This document shows, piece after piece, positions 18,001 to 28,683 of a DNA stretch of 64,000 bases (positions are counted from its first letter, which is position 1; each line of letters begins with the position of its first letter). This stretch comes from Ascoidea rubescens DSM 1968 (taxonomy: Eukaryota; Ascomycota; Saccharomycetes; Ascoideales; Ascoideaceae): NCBI RefSeq assembly GCF_001661345.1, contig NW_017962926.1:186001-250000 (forward strand), given 5' to 3'. A model generated the notes under the pieces. That model was not told the DNA's origin and made no database searches. It saw only the letters and a program-made list of their open reading frames with translations. The translations under genes and the position numbers were made by a program.

Positions 18001-20274
18001 ATTAGAAGAAAAGTAAGTAATCAAAAATCTAGTTACACTACCATCTTGAAGAAAATCTGAAATAGCATTAAGGTCTTCATATAACCATATAGAAAGCAAC
18101 ATCAAATAACTAATGGCAATGCGAGGATCTTTTAACATTGAATCAGTAGACAAGTTTGTCACTAGAAGTTCAGCCATTGATTGAATACAAGTCAAAACTT
18201 CTTCATCGTTCTCAACGTTTCCAGTCGTCAACAGCAGAGCAATTTCTTTGATTTCATTTGAATCTTCAAAAAGGTATATTAAAATAACTGCTGAAAACCA
18301 AATTTTATAAGGATTTAACGCAGCAGAAGAGTCATAGTCTATTAATGAAACGAAGATATTACCTTTTGGAACAGAATTAGCCAGATGTTTTGATAAAATA
18401 TGGGATTCTTGATTATCAAAGGCTACTGTTTGATTGTTTACAGCAGATAGAATTTCTAAATGATCTGAAGAATTTCTGCCAACTTCAACAAAGCTTGAAG
18501 TATCAGTTGAATTAGATTTATGGGGAGATTCTTTTATATGGTGGTAAGTATCTTCTCCTTCCAAAATTTTAGTTTCTGAATTTGACAGGCCAGAAGGGTT
18601 TTCTGCTGAAACAATACCATCATTCATATGTTCAATGGTGCTGTTTAAGTTTGAATTTGATGATTTTTCAGGTCGTTGGTTCAATACAGTTGAAGGACTG
18701 CTATCAACTTGATTTTGATTATCTAATTTATCTGTAGTTACAACATTTTCAACCTCTTTATTTGAGGTTTCAGGGATTTCATTTATTTTTTTATAAGAGG
18801 AAATTTGATCCTCAATGAATGATTTTTTGGCTTCAAAGTTATTTTTAAAGTAGGCTTGTAAAACAAAACAACTAGATACTCTTATGTCAAATATGTGAAC
18901 TGAATTAGAAAAGAGAGACCAATTAAGAAGAGCTAGGGTGACAGGAATTAAAGTATTAAATCTAGATTGCAATTGTGGAGGCAAACTTGGATCTAAGTAA
19001 GGCACATCAATTTTGGAAAATTCGTATTGAATCGTTTCATTGGAATTGATTATTGCAGCAATTGTTAATAAAGCAGTTGACCTAATTTTATTGGGTATTA
19101 ATGAAGAAAAAACTAATTTTAGTGTCAACATCAAAATATCATTCTGAAAAAGAATTAATTGATATTGAAAGGTTGATTCATTATTTTGTTCAGCAACAAA
19201 AATTTTGCAAATTTCAAGTGTTGAAATTAAATTTTGAATCCATTGTTCCTTCCAATTAATTGATGTTTTTTGAGTAGACAAAGATTGATCTAATAGCATT
19301 GAAAACTTGGGAATACAATTTGTTTCTAAGAATAATTTTTGATTAGAAGCATTGAAACTTAGCAAATTGGTCAACAAGGAAAGTGAATCTTGAACAACAA
19401 TTGAGCCAAAAATGCCACCTTCAGTAAAAATTATTTGAAATAATTTTTCAAATGTATTCTGAAAAGCTACCAATTTTTGTATATTATAGTTTTTGTTGAC
19501 TAAAGCCATTAGCAATAAAATAGATTCGTTTCTTATTAGATCATGAGGATCATCCAAGGTTTGAATTAAAGTTGAAATGGCTAAAGGAGAAGCCAATATA
19601 GATTCTTTTGTTTTCAATGGCCTTGTGGCTATAAGAGCTTGCAACACTTGTAAAGTATATAAGGTCGTGTAAAAATTATTTTGGTCTTCAATGATTGATA
19701 CCAACAAGTCAATAATACTTCTTGAATCCCCTAGTAGATTATTTTTATCATTTTCATTTCCAGAAGTGATTCTATTATGAACATCAGTGTTAGTACCATC
19801 TCTATTGTTATTTTCTTTGGTGCTACTAAAAGAAATTTCATGAGGCTGGGTTAATTCATCAGCTATCCATAAAGAAAATTGATCAAAGATTTGGGGGATT
19901 TCTTTTTTTAAAAGAGAAGGAGATGGATATTTACCATTATTTATTCTGGACTGGTCAGATAGGTTGAAAGATCGGGAGGTAGTAAAATCATGGTTAGTTT
20001 CACCTCTTATAAATAAAATAAGTAAAGTTTCTAAAATCGCCTTCACTATTTCTAAGTCTAGGATGTCCTTTCTTAGAGTTGATATCAAACCATGCAAACC
20101 ATTAGCTATAACAGATTCTCTATATTGGCGACTGAAACCTTTTAAAGACAAAACAGCAGCTCTTCTATCAGCTACCAAAGTTGAATTATTCAATCTATCG
20201 CAAATCGTTGGAATTGCTTCTTGTGCTGACTGAGTTTTAGGACCAGAAGATAATAAACCAGAAAACAAATCCAT
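14938..20274 (-). CDS. USO1: Uso1/p115 vesicle-tethering protein
   Basis: A 1778-residue protein (S. cerevisiae 1790) from ATG 20274; a further 15 codons upstream are not conserved. The start MDLFSGLLSSGPKTQSAQEA and the block SRQYRESVIANGL match Uso1. Residues 1 to about 850 form the armadillo-like globular head, interrupted by a Ser/Asn/Glu-rich loop (about 495-630). From about 890 to 1730 the sequence is a nearly unbroken coiled coil of Lys, Glu, Leu and Asn. The end is acidic: about fifteen Asp codons around 14985-15012. Uso1 is a dimeric tether that captures ER-derived COPII vesicles at the cis-Golgi before SNARE pairing, under Ypt1 control. Confidence 0.96.
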
Positions 20275-20818
20275 GATAAAATCTAATGTAGCATTATACC
20301 AGTGTATATAAAAACGCAAATGGAAAAGAAAAAAAGGCCAACTAAGTATAATTTTGTCCTTCGCTTGGAGTTATTCTACTAAAGTTGACAGCAATTTCCC
20401 TAAACGGTCGCAGATATAATCACACGTTCAACGGAACACAGCCGATGGATGCGGCTTTTCTCTTCATAATTAACAGAGCTGACAACTACAAGTGAATTTA
20501 CTCAAAGAGAATGTATTAAATCAATTGGTTCGAAAATCTAGATTGTTTTCTAGAATAAAAGAATGCAAAAATTCAAATTGGTAGCAATTTGAAAGAAGAA
20601 TTGTAAGTTATCTCATTGCCCATCGTCCCTGAAAAAATAACGTGGAAAAAAAATTTAAATATATAAATAGATCATGATAAGATAAGATAAAATAAAATAA
20701 AATAAAATAAAACAAAATAAAACAAAATAAAATATTTGAGCATATATAATTTAGAAATAATTTTTAACAGCGAAATTATTAAACTTATAATCATCAAAAT
20801 GCTATGATAATTGCAAAG
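20275..20818. other. Intergenic: USO1 promoter and wall-protein 3' flank
   Basis: 544 bp. It contains a tandem A/T-rich pentamer array (about 20676-20733, units of AAAAT with AAAAC variants) which probably lies in the 3' flank of the wall-protein gene. No gene is seen. Confidence 0.5.
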
Positions 20819-22160
20819 CTAACCAAGAAATGCTAATAAAATAAACACCAAGGTATTAAAGCCATAAGATAACTTTGTTGCACCATCTGTAAATGTATGA
20901 GAAATCTCAGGTGGAGTTCTAGTTCCTGTTGTTGAAGATCTTGTTGTTGGAGATGGTTTACTGCAAATTTCACCACCATCAGTTCCTGTTGTAGTACATT
21001 CCCATTCTGTGCTAGTTGTAGTATCAGTATCGGTTTCAGTTTTGGTACTGGTTTTGGTGCATTCATATTCACCATCATCATCAACAGAGGAGCATTCAGG
21101 AGGCTCTGTTGGTTCATCTGTTGGTTCATCTGTTGGTTCATCTGTTGGTTCATCAGTAGGTTCTCCAGTTGGTTCATCAGTAGGTTCTCCAGTTGGTTCA
21201 TCTGTTGGTTCATCTGTNNNNNNNNNNNNNNNNNNNNNNNNNNNNNNNNNNNNNNNNNNNNNNNNNNNNNNNNNNNNNNNNNNNNNNNNNNNNNNNNNNN
21301 GGTTCATCTGTTGGTTCATCTGTTGGTTCATCAGTAGGTTCTCCAGTTGGTTCATCAGTAGGTTCTCCAGTTGGTTCATCTGTTGGTTCATCTGTTGGTT
21401 CATCTGTTGGTTCATCTGTTGGTTCATCTGTTGGTTCATCTGTTGGTTCATCTGTTGGTTCATCTGTTGGTTCATCAGTAGGTTCATCTGTTGGTTCATC
21501 TGTTGGTTCATCTGTTGGTTCATCTGTGGGTTCATCTGTTGGTTCATCTGTNGGTTCATCTGTTGGTTCATCAGTAGGTTCTCCAGTTGGTTCATCTGTT
21601 GGTTCATCAGTTGGTTCTCCAGTTGGTTCATCTGTGGGTTCATCTGTTGGTTCATCTGTTGGTTCTCCAGTTGGTTCTCCAGTTGGTTCATCAGTAGGTT
21701 CATCTGTTGGTTCATCTGTTGGTTCATCTGTGGGTTCATCTGTTGGTTCATCTGTTGGTTCTCCAGTTGGTTCTCCAGTTGGTTCATCTGTGGGTTCATC
21801 TGTTGGTTCATCTGTTGGTTCTCCAGTTGGTTCTCCAGTTGGTTCATCTGTTGGTTCATCAGTTGGTTCTCCAGTTGGTTCTCCAGTTGGTTCATCTGTT
21901 GGTTCATCAGTTGGTTCTCCAGTTGGTTCATCTGTTGGTTCTCCAGTGGGTTCTCCGGTTGGTTCCTCAATTACTTCGTCTGTTGGGACATCAACTGGTT
22001 CCGATGGTTCGGTTGGTCCCAAAATATTAACATCTACTGGAACGTTTGTTGGCTGCAAATCATCTGTAGTGGTTGCAATTTGTCTAGGATTCAAAGGGAT
22101 TGGTTGAGATAGGCCTATAGGGATAAATGATAGACCTATGAAGGTGAAATAAAATTTCAT
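20819..22160 (-). CDS. GPI-anchored cell-wall protein with (T-D/G-E-P)n repeats; contains an assembly gap
   Basis: The start at 22160 opens with a clear signal peptide (MKFYFTFIGLSFIPIGLS), then a short Pro/Thr-rich linker, then about 290 residues of a four-residue repeat, TDEP or TGEP. After an 83-N gap (21218-21300) the same repeat continues, followed by a Thr-rich region with four cysteines (PPECSSVDD...; EYECTK; EWECTT; EICSKP) and a GPI signal: small residues DGA, a polar spacer, then TLVFILLAFLG. The frames on the two sides of the gap do not match with 83 bases; this reflects estimated gap size, not necessarily a broken gene. Thr-rich repeats suggest heavy O-mannosylation. The role (structural wall protein or adhesin stalk) is inferred; there is no ligand-binding head, since only about 40 residues separate the signal peptide from the repeat. 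Confidence 0.8.
21103..21970. repeat. 12-bp tandem repeat array inside the wall-protein gene
   Basis: The basic plus-strand unit is GGTTCATCTGTT (coding TDEP on the minus strand), with two regular variants, GGTTCATCAGTA and GGTTCTCCAGTT (the latter coding TGEP). The variants recur in blocks, the pattern left by unequal exchange of multi-unit segments. Long open frames on the opposite strand here are a by-product of the 12-bp period. Confidence 0.95.
21218..21300. other. Assembly gap (83 N)
   Basis: A run of unknown bases inside the 12-bp repeat. A single extra N at 21552 marks a low-confidence base. True repeat copy number is therefore unknown. Confidence 1.
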
Positions 22161-23083
22161 TTTTCAAAGAAATTTAATTTTATTAAGCGTCAATATTTTT
22201 TGATAATTGATATGATTAAGCGAGTGAAGTTAATTTAAAAAAATGGATAAAAAGAGCTACATGCAAATATATTGAACTTTTATATGAATTACAAAGGTAA
22301 GGGGTTTATTTTGCTAATCTTTTTATTTTGGTTGAAACAATTTAAAAATATCTTATTTATAATATTAATTCAAGTATAGGAATTACCTTAAATGATTTGT
22401 GAATTGATTAATGCCATAAAAATGACATATTAATGTATAATAATAGGAATTATCCCAATTGGAGTATACGGAATTAGTCCTTTAAGAACAGTCCCAAATC
22501 ATATAGCTTAAATTATTATAGAAAGTGAGTTGAATGTACAAATACGATAATAATATAGTGGGTTTTTAAATCTATTTTTGTCAAAGCAGACAAAGCATAA
22601 AGAGAAATGGGTTGGGCCGATCGAATAACTCGATTCAAATAATTGGCCAAAACATCCAAATCTTCAAAGAATCAAAGCATCTCAACCAACATGTTAAATT
22701 AAAAAAAAAGGGTTCTGAGTAGGTTAGTTTTATTGCAAATCGACTTCTCTATGATGCAAAAGTCATATTAACTTGCAAAAATTGTATGAAATCCAAAAAT
22801 AAAATATGCTGTTAATCATCGATTTTGAGTTTCACAATAATATAATTATAGATTAAACTTTATTTCTATATTACCATTTTAATTTTTCCTCATTTGGCAA
22901 CGCATGGGTTTCTTGTTTAAAATTGACAGGCCAATTGTGCTTGTGCAATTACATATTATTCTGTTGCAGTTCCCGGAGATAATTAAATTATTGCAGTAAT
23001 AATAAAAATTCATTATTGTATCTCCAAAAAAAATATATTGCTACCTCTGATATTCTATTTCATATAAATTCTTACTAATTGTT
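22161..23083. other. Long intergenic region upstream of the wall-protein gene and tRNA-Trp
   Basis: A 923-bp AT-rich stretch. I see no open frame of note, no terminal repeats and no convincing snoRNA boxes. Its length fits an extended upstream control region for the wall-protein gene. Confidence 0.5.
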
Positions 23084-23169
23084 GATGCGGTGGCTCAATG
23101 GTAGAGCTTTCGACTCCAGTTCTCTGAGCAGCGATCGAAGGGCTGCAGGTTCAATTCCTGTCCGTGTCA
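23084..23169 (+). tRNA. tRNA-Trp (CCA anticodon) with a 14-nt intron
   Basis: The cloverleaf folds cleanly: acceptor GATGCGG with CCGTGTC and discriminator A; D-arm GCTC/GAGC; anticodon stem TTCGA/TCGAA; T-arm with B box GGTTCAATTCC (23148-23158). The anticodon CCA is at 23116-23118. An intron of about 14 nt (23120-23133) follows position 37. The body is nearly identical to S. cerevisiae tRNA-Trp, which has a 34-nt intron. A T6 run (23171-23176) is the Pol III terminator. Confidence 0.97.
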
Positions 23170-23170
23170 G

Positions 23171-23176
23171 TTTTTT
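23171..23176 (+). terminator. Pol III T-run after tRNA-Trp
   Basis: TTTTTT lies two bases after the mature 3' end. Confidence 0.85.
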
Positions 23177-23366
23177 CAAACTTTTATCACAATAAAATAA
23201 TTTGTTTATTCTTATCTTCTGTAAAGGTTTGGGTTTGATATTGAATTTTGCTAGCAACCACTTCGTCTTACTAATATTGTTTATTGTCTACGCTGAAGAA
23301 GGCTACAAAAGGAAAAGCTTATGGACAACACAGAAGCCCGTTTTGCGCTTTTCTTTGCCTTATTGT

Positions 23367-24688
23367 TTATGATTTTTTACTATCGTTAGTGAGTGCTTTT
23401 TCCACTAAAATCGCAAAATAGCTCTGTAAACTCAAATCGTCTGTCAATAGATGAACCTCTTCACCTCTGAACCCACCGTCCTTGTAGGCGTTAGTGGGAC
23501 TCAATTTTGAGATGAGAAATCTTGATTGTGAATCCCCTTCTTTGCATGAAATAAATCTTGGTAATGGAAATCTTTCTACTAAAATGTCTTTGATATCTTC
23601 ATTTGGCGACTTTAAAAACTTATCAAAGTTTTCTTTAAATTGATTTCCATATTTTTCTAAAAACTTATCTGGTTCTCTTTGTAAATAGCTATTTAATGCT
23701 GCAATGTTCGCTCCATGAAACACCAAAATTTCAAAAAACGTATCCAAAAATAAAATCCGATTGGATTTTATTGACAATGAATCCAATAACACTGCCTCGG
23801 TTTTAATATTGTCAAAATTGTTTTGATCTTTATCAAGTGTATCTTGTCCATATGAGAGCAAGACCGGTTGAATCATGACTAATGAATTATCCACATTCTC
23901 ACTTAATAATAAATGATTATAATAGGTCAATTCATCTGGTGAATAGTTGAAAGAATTTAATAAAAAAGATCTTCTTAAATTGTAAGTAAATCCTGGAAAA
24001 CTTAAAAATGTTCCTGGCAAAAGCAAGGTATTTGTATTAATATCAATGAAATTGAACTTTCTAATTAGATCAATTAGCATTTCATCAATATACTTGATTC
24101 CATTTTCATTTTTTTCAAAATCATTATTCTTTGAGTTGAATTTTTTAAAAGAAATTAACCTGGATATTAAAATAACCGCTGCTTCTTCATCAAAATTTTC
24201 AAGAAAAAAATTTTTATATGTGGATAATTTATAAATTGGTCTTTGGATAGTTGTTACTCTCAATCTATACTGCCCATCTAAATGTTGATAATGGAATGTA
24301 TATTGAATATAAACCATTTGGGTTCGAGTCTGAGTCAGAGCCTGAGTTCGAGTTTGGGTCTCAATATTTTCATGCTGATTATATTTACCATCTTCAACAT
24401 CTTTATTAATTTCAAAATAAATTGCATATGTTGATGATGAAGAAACATTGCACAACTTCCATGAATTAGTCTTACCGATTCCAATTTCTAAATCACTTAT
24501 ATTAGAATTTGAAAAATTTTTTTTTTTACTTAAATCAACTCTCAAATTGGGGTTTGAATTTTCCATAGAATTAAGAGAAATTGCATTTCCAATTAGCCCG
24601 TTAATCTTTAAAGGTACACTTGTTTTAATTTGCAAAGATCCATTAAACCCAATATTTGTGATTTCATTATTGTTATTATCAATATCAA

Positions 24689-24726
<38 letters not shown>

Positions 24727-25925
24727 ATTAAACTATGAGATTCAAAGAATTTGATTAAAGAATTTTTAAAAATAGATGTTTTAAACGAATCCGAAAATAT
24801 GCATGAACCACTAGTTAAATTTAATAATTTTGACATTTCAAATAGTCCAATTTGATCATATGAACCGATAAATAAGTTTAAAGTATAACCTTGATAAGCA
24901 ATTTCCTTTGCTATGTTATTATAAAAAGTTTTTGATTCTTTATGGAAATTTTTATTTCCATTAATAATATCATTATTTGAACGTAAGGTATCCTTTCTAT
25001 TAGGTGTTGTTATTTTTCCTAATCCATAATCTGCAGGACCCGATAAAAACAATAAAATTTGAACGTTTGTTTGTGGAAAACAACTGATCAATAAATTTTT
25101 AATTATATTTAGACAATTACCGGTTGATCTTAATTTTCTTTCATTTTTTTTAATCGGCCAAACATCTAATTTTAAGTTATTAATAATTTTTTCAAAGACA
25201 AAATTATAAGTTGAAATTTTTTGAAAATAGTTTGAGCCAATATTATATTTTTTACTATGTGATCTTAAATCTTCAGGTAGAATACCCAATTTTTCTTGAA
25301 TTTGAGATTTTGAATAAAATTTATCACCATTAAAAGAGAAATTTTTAATAATATTCAAATCGGATAATTGATAAATATTAATATTTTTACCAAAAGTGAT
25401 TAAACCGATAATTGAATCTTCAGATAAGTAGTTTATTGAGCTTAAAATTGAAGATTTCAATGATTCAAATTCTTCTAAATCATTTTGATCAGCGTTTAAA
25501 GCTAAATCAATAGCAAATAAATAGATATTTGACGGAAATTTTGAAGTTTTGTTGGGCAACTTGTATTCAATAGTTGAGCTAGTTAAAATTTGGTCAAAAT
25601 CATTTAGGTTAATGTTGTTGTTATCAGCACTTGAATTAGCGAAATAATTTTTGGGAAGAAAATTTCTTGATAAACAAATGGAACATATCCAGGACAAAGA
25701 ATTATGGTCAAAATGCGTATATTTATTTAAAATTGACTGACAATTTGAATTAGAGCACACAATAGGATTTTGATTATCAATTATGTTCAAGTCCTTTTTT
25801 TTAAATAATGGAGTATATAGCGAGCCAATTGGTAGCACCAAGTTTGATGCATCAAAAGTGTTTGTGGGAAAAGTATTCCAGGAAAATCTGACACCATCTA
25901 AATCCTCAGCTTCTTGAAAGTTCAT
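23367..25925 (-). CDS. Sec23-family Sar1 GAP, divergent (Nel1-like paralogue or fast-evolving SEC23)
   Basis: An 852-residue protein from ATG 25925 (MNFQEAEDLDGVRFSWNTFP, matching the Sec23 start [20 protein letters not shown]). The zinc finger is intact (Cys57-x4-Cys62, Cys81-x2-Cys84). The von Willebrand A-type trunk and gelsolin C-terminus follow. Near the end, RFPLPRF and SRFLISKLSP keep the arginine that in Sec23 (Arg722 in S. cerevisiae) enters the Sar1 active site. Yet strongly conserved Sec23 blocks are altered (GDREY is GDKFY), and there are Asn/Asp-rich and Thr-Gln-Arg repeat inserts. It should act as a GAP on Sar1 at ER exit sites. I lean to the Nel1-type paralogue because of the divergence, but cannot exclude SEC23 itself. 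Confidence 0.8.
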
Positions 25926-26594
25926 AATTGAGATTTTAAGTAGATTTGAATTATATCTCGAGTATGAGTATATCTCGAGCAAAATTTAAAAGACTCTTAC
26001 ACGTTTCTTCAGTGTTATCTCAAAAATTCTAACAACTCAACCGTTAGATGCTCAGCCTCAGGTAAGCGAAAATAGGCACTTAAAGATCAAATTCAAGCAC
26101 TGTATTTACAATGTACGAGAACCACTTTGTGAAAGCATCTTCAAAACTATCTCCAGAGACATAAAAAGAACCAGAAACGAGACAAAACCAAGAGGAAACA
26201 CACACTGTCTTTGCAGGCCAACAGAACAGCTCCAGCAGCACTCGCCACAGCCTGTTTCTGCAATTGTCCCACCACGGACAGCTCCGGTTCGAGACGGAAC
26301 TTTGCAGTTATTCGCAGTCGTGTTCGGAAGAATGCCTGGTTTCCGTGAACATGAACTCTGTGCTGTGCTGAGATCTGCGCAGAAGCACCGGTCAGTCATC
26401 TCTTAGGCCTACCGGTTAAAGGTGCCACGTGCTGAGGACTTCCGGCACTCCTGTCCAGTCTTTCTTTCGTTTTTTAGGTTTCAATGTCAACTGGAGCATC
26501 TGCTGAACTCAATTTCTGCTTCTTTTATCTCTTGCTGCTTTTTTTTCTTCAGGATTGTTTCTGTTTTTTCTGTTCTTTCTTCTAGCATCCAAAG
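25926..26594. promoter_or_regulatory. Divergent Sec23-like/transporter promoter, GC-rich core
   Basis: A 669-bp divergent region with a G+C-rich core (about 26150-26480), a CACGTG box near 26428 and a pyrimidine-rich stretch just before the transporter ATG. A minus-strand frame at 26106-26399 is Cys/Ser-rich without family resemblance and is probably chance. Confidence 0.45.
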
Positions 26595-28454
26595 ATGACT
26601 GTAATACCCAACAACAGTTTGTTTGCAAACTTCAAAATCGAAGTAAAGTATCTCCAATTATTTTGTGCGCTATTGTGGTGCTTGTTTGCTGCTGGTCCAG
26701 TATTTGGCTTTGCTGCTTTAAAACCAATATTGATAGCTCAAGGGGTTTATGAGAATAGATGCTCAGTGAATATTCTTCCTCATGATAATTTTGCATTTTC
26801 AGACTTTACAGCTGGTGACAAAAATAATAATGATAACAATGGTAACAATAATGATAGTTCCACTACTCTATGCAATGAGCAAGATCTAGCTTTAAATTTC
26901 ATGTTTACATTAGCCGCAGTTTTAACAAATACCATTAGTCTAATTGTTGGCATTATTCTTGATAAATTTGGTTCAAGAATATCCGGTGTCATTGGTTCGA
27001 TATTAATCTCTTTGGGCTCATTAATCTTCATTTATAATAGCTCGACTTTTTTTCAAAACTTGTATTTTTTTGATCCGTTTTTAATTGGGTATTCATTGTT
27101 AGCTCTTGGTGGCCCTTTTGTATTTATAAGTTCATACCAGCTAGCCAATTTATTTCCAAACAATTCAGGAACTGTTTTGGCTTTTTTAACCGGTGCTTTT
27201 GATTCATCCTCTGCTTTATTTTTAGTTTACAGTCTAGTTTACTTTGACAAATTGAAATTTTTGTCATATTTAAACATCAATTTTGCTAATTTGTCTCTAA
27301 GTTCCTTTTTCAAATGTTACTTAATTGTTCCCTTTTTCATAATAATTTGTCAATTATTTATAATGCCAAAAGAGAAAAAAAAGACTGATTATATTTCAAA
27401 TAATATAAGCAACATAAATGCCTTGGTTGATTCAGATTCAAACAATCTTCGGAATCAAATACATATCCATAACCACGATGACTATGCTATACATGATGAT
27501 GAACATACAATCAGTAGTTTTTGTGATGAAGAGACTGCTTTACTATCTCACACAACCAATAACCCCATGGGAACCTTTTTGTCAAGACCAAATTCAATAA
27601 TTTCCAGAAGATCATCAATAACTATTCCCGATTCTTTTGTTAGTAGAAGATTGTCAATTGTTAATAATAACCCCAGCATTGCTTCCATAACTAATAATGA
27701 ATATAACGAAGGCAATAACCTGCATCCAGATTTAAACTTCAGTCAAACCAATCTTCCAAAAAAGGAAAAAGAAAAGGATATTTTAATTGGAATATGCTAC
27801 AATTATTCATTAAAGAGACAATTGTCCTCAAAGTTTTTCATACTAATGTGTCTTTTTACATCAATTCAAATGTTAAGAATTAATTATTTTATTGCGACAA
27901 TAAAAACTCAGGAGACATATTTACTAGACTCAATCGAAAAGGCTATCCAAGTAAACAAGATTTTCGATTTGGCATTGCCAATTGGTGGCTTATTATCAAT
28001 TCCCTTTATTGGGCTAATTTTAGACAATTTTCAATGTTTAAATATAATTAAAATCTTATTAGTCATTAGCATAGTAATTGGTTTGTTAGGCATGACAACA
28101 AGTATGGTTTTGAATATTTTCGGCGTTTGGCTATTGGTTATCTATAGGCCATTTTATTACACAACTGTATCCGATTACTGTTTGAAGATTTTTGGTAATG
28201 ATAATTTCGGAATGGTGTATGGGTCGATTATCTTCATTTCAGGCTTGTTCAACCTCAACCAGTACTTCCTCGACAATCTAACTCATAACTTTTTCCAAAT
28301 GAATCCAATTCCTGTGAATCTTATGTTGGTTGTCATTACCTTTGTGCTTGGATGGTGGCTACTCCAATTTGTCATCGTAAATCTCTACAAAATCAAGAAA
28401 AGAGATCTTGTGGAAGAAGCTGAACAGGCTCCAACTTTTGAAATCCCATACTGA
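26595..28454 (+). CDS. FMP42: Major-facilitator transporter of the SLC43/LAT3 type (Fmp42-like)
   Basis: A 619-residue membrane protein. It begins with a short cytosolic stretch and a helix CALLWCLFAAGPVFGFAALKPIL. A loop with two Cys residues follows, then helix pairs with the MFS loop signature DKFGSRISG between helices 2 and 3. A long hydrophilic central loop (about 255-395, Asn/Ser/His-rich) splits two six-helix halves, as is usual in the superfamily. The SLC43 pattern and the yeast orthologue Fmp42 (YMR221C) fit by recall. SLC43 proteins move large neutral amino acids in animals; the substrate here is unknown. Confidence 0.65.
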   Translation: MTVIPNNSLFANFKIEVKYLQLFCALLWCLFAAGPVFGFAALKPILIAQGVYENRCSVNILPHDNFAFSDFTAGDKNNNDNNGNNNDSSTTLCNEQDLALNFMFTLAAVLTNTISLIVGIILDKFGSRISGVIGSILISLGSLIFIYNSSTFFQNLYFFDPFLIGYSLLALGGPFVFISSYQLANLFPNNSGTVLAFLTGAFDSSSALFLVYSLVYFDKLKFLSYLNINFANLSLSSFFKCYLIVPFFIIICQLFIMPKEKKKTDYISNNISNINALVDSDSNNLRNQIHIHNHDDYAIHDDEHTISSFCDEETALLSHTTNNPMGTFLSRPNSIISRRSSITIPDSFVSRRLSIVNNNPSIASITNNEYNEGNNLHPDLNFSQTNLPKKEKEKDILIGICYNYSLKRQLSSKFFILMCLFTSIQMLRINYFIATIKTQETYLLDSIEKAIQVNKIFDLALPIGGLLSIPFIGLILDNFQCLNIIKILLVISIVIGLLGMTTSMVLNIFGVWLLVIYRPFYYTTVSDYCLKIFGNDNFGMVYGSIIFISGLFNLNQYFLDNLTHNFFQMNPIPVNLMLVVITFVLGWWLLQFVIVNLYKIKKRDLVEEAEQAPTFEIPY

Positions 28455-28683
28455 TGGGTCATCGCTGTTGGCCCATCGATGCGGTACTCATGTGCAACTG
28501 CGTTTTTTTGCGTACTTGATGCAGAGCCGCAAAGAGGGCCTCTTTTTTTGCTTTATCTCTTTAAAGCTATTATATACCATATACTCGTAAGTAATAATCT
28601 GATGATTGTAATTACTCTATCAGAAGCATAGTTAGCGCATTTTATGCTTAATTGCTAACCATTGACCACTTCTATTTATCACG

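Noticed and set aside
21009-22112. Long plus-strand frames across the repeat (Val-Gly-Ser-Ser and Trp-Phe-Ile-Cys types)
   Set aside because: They are by-products of a 12-bp period without stops; only the minus-strand frame has a signal peptide and GPI end.
26106-26399. 97-codon minus-strand Cys-rich frame
   Set aside because: Lies in a GC-rich divergent promoter, has no domain and no conserved pattern.
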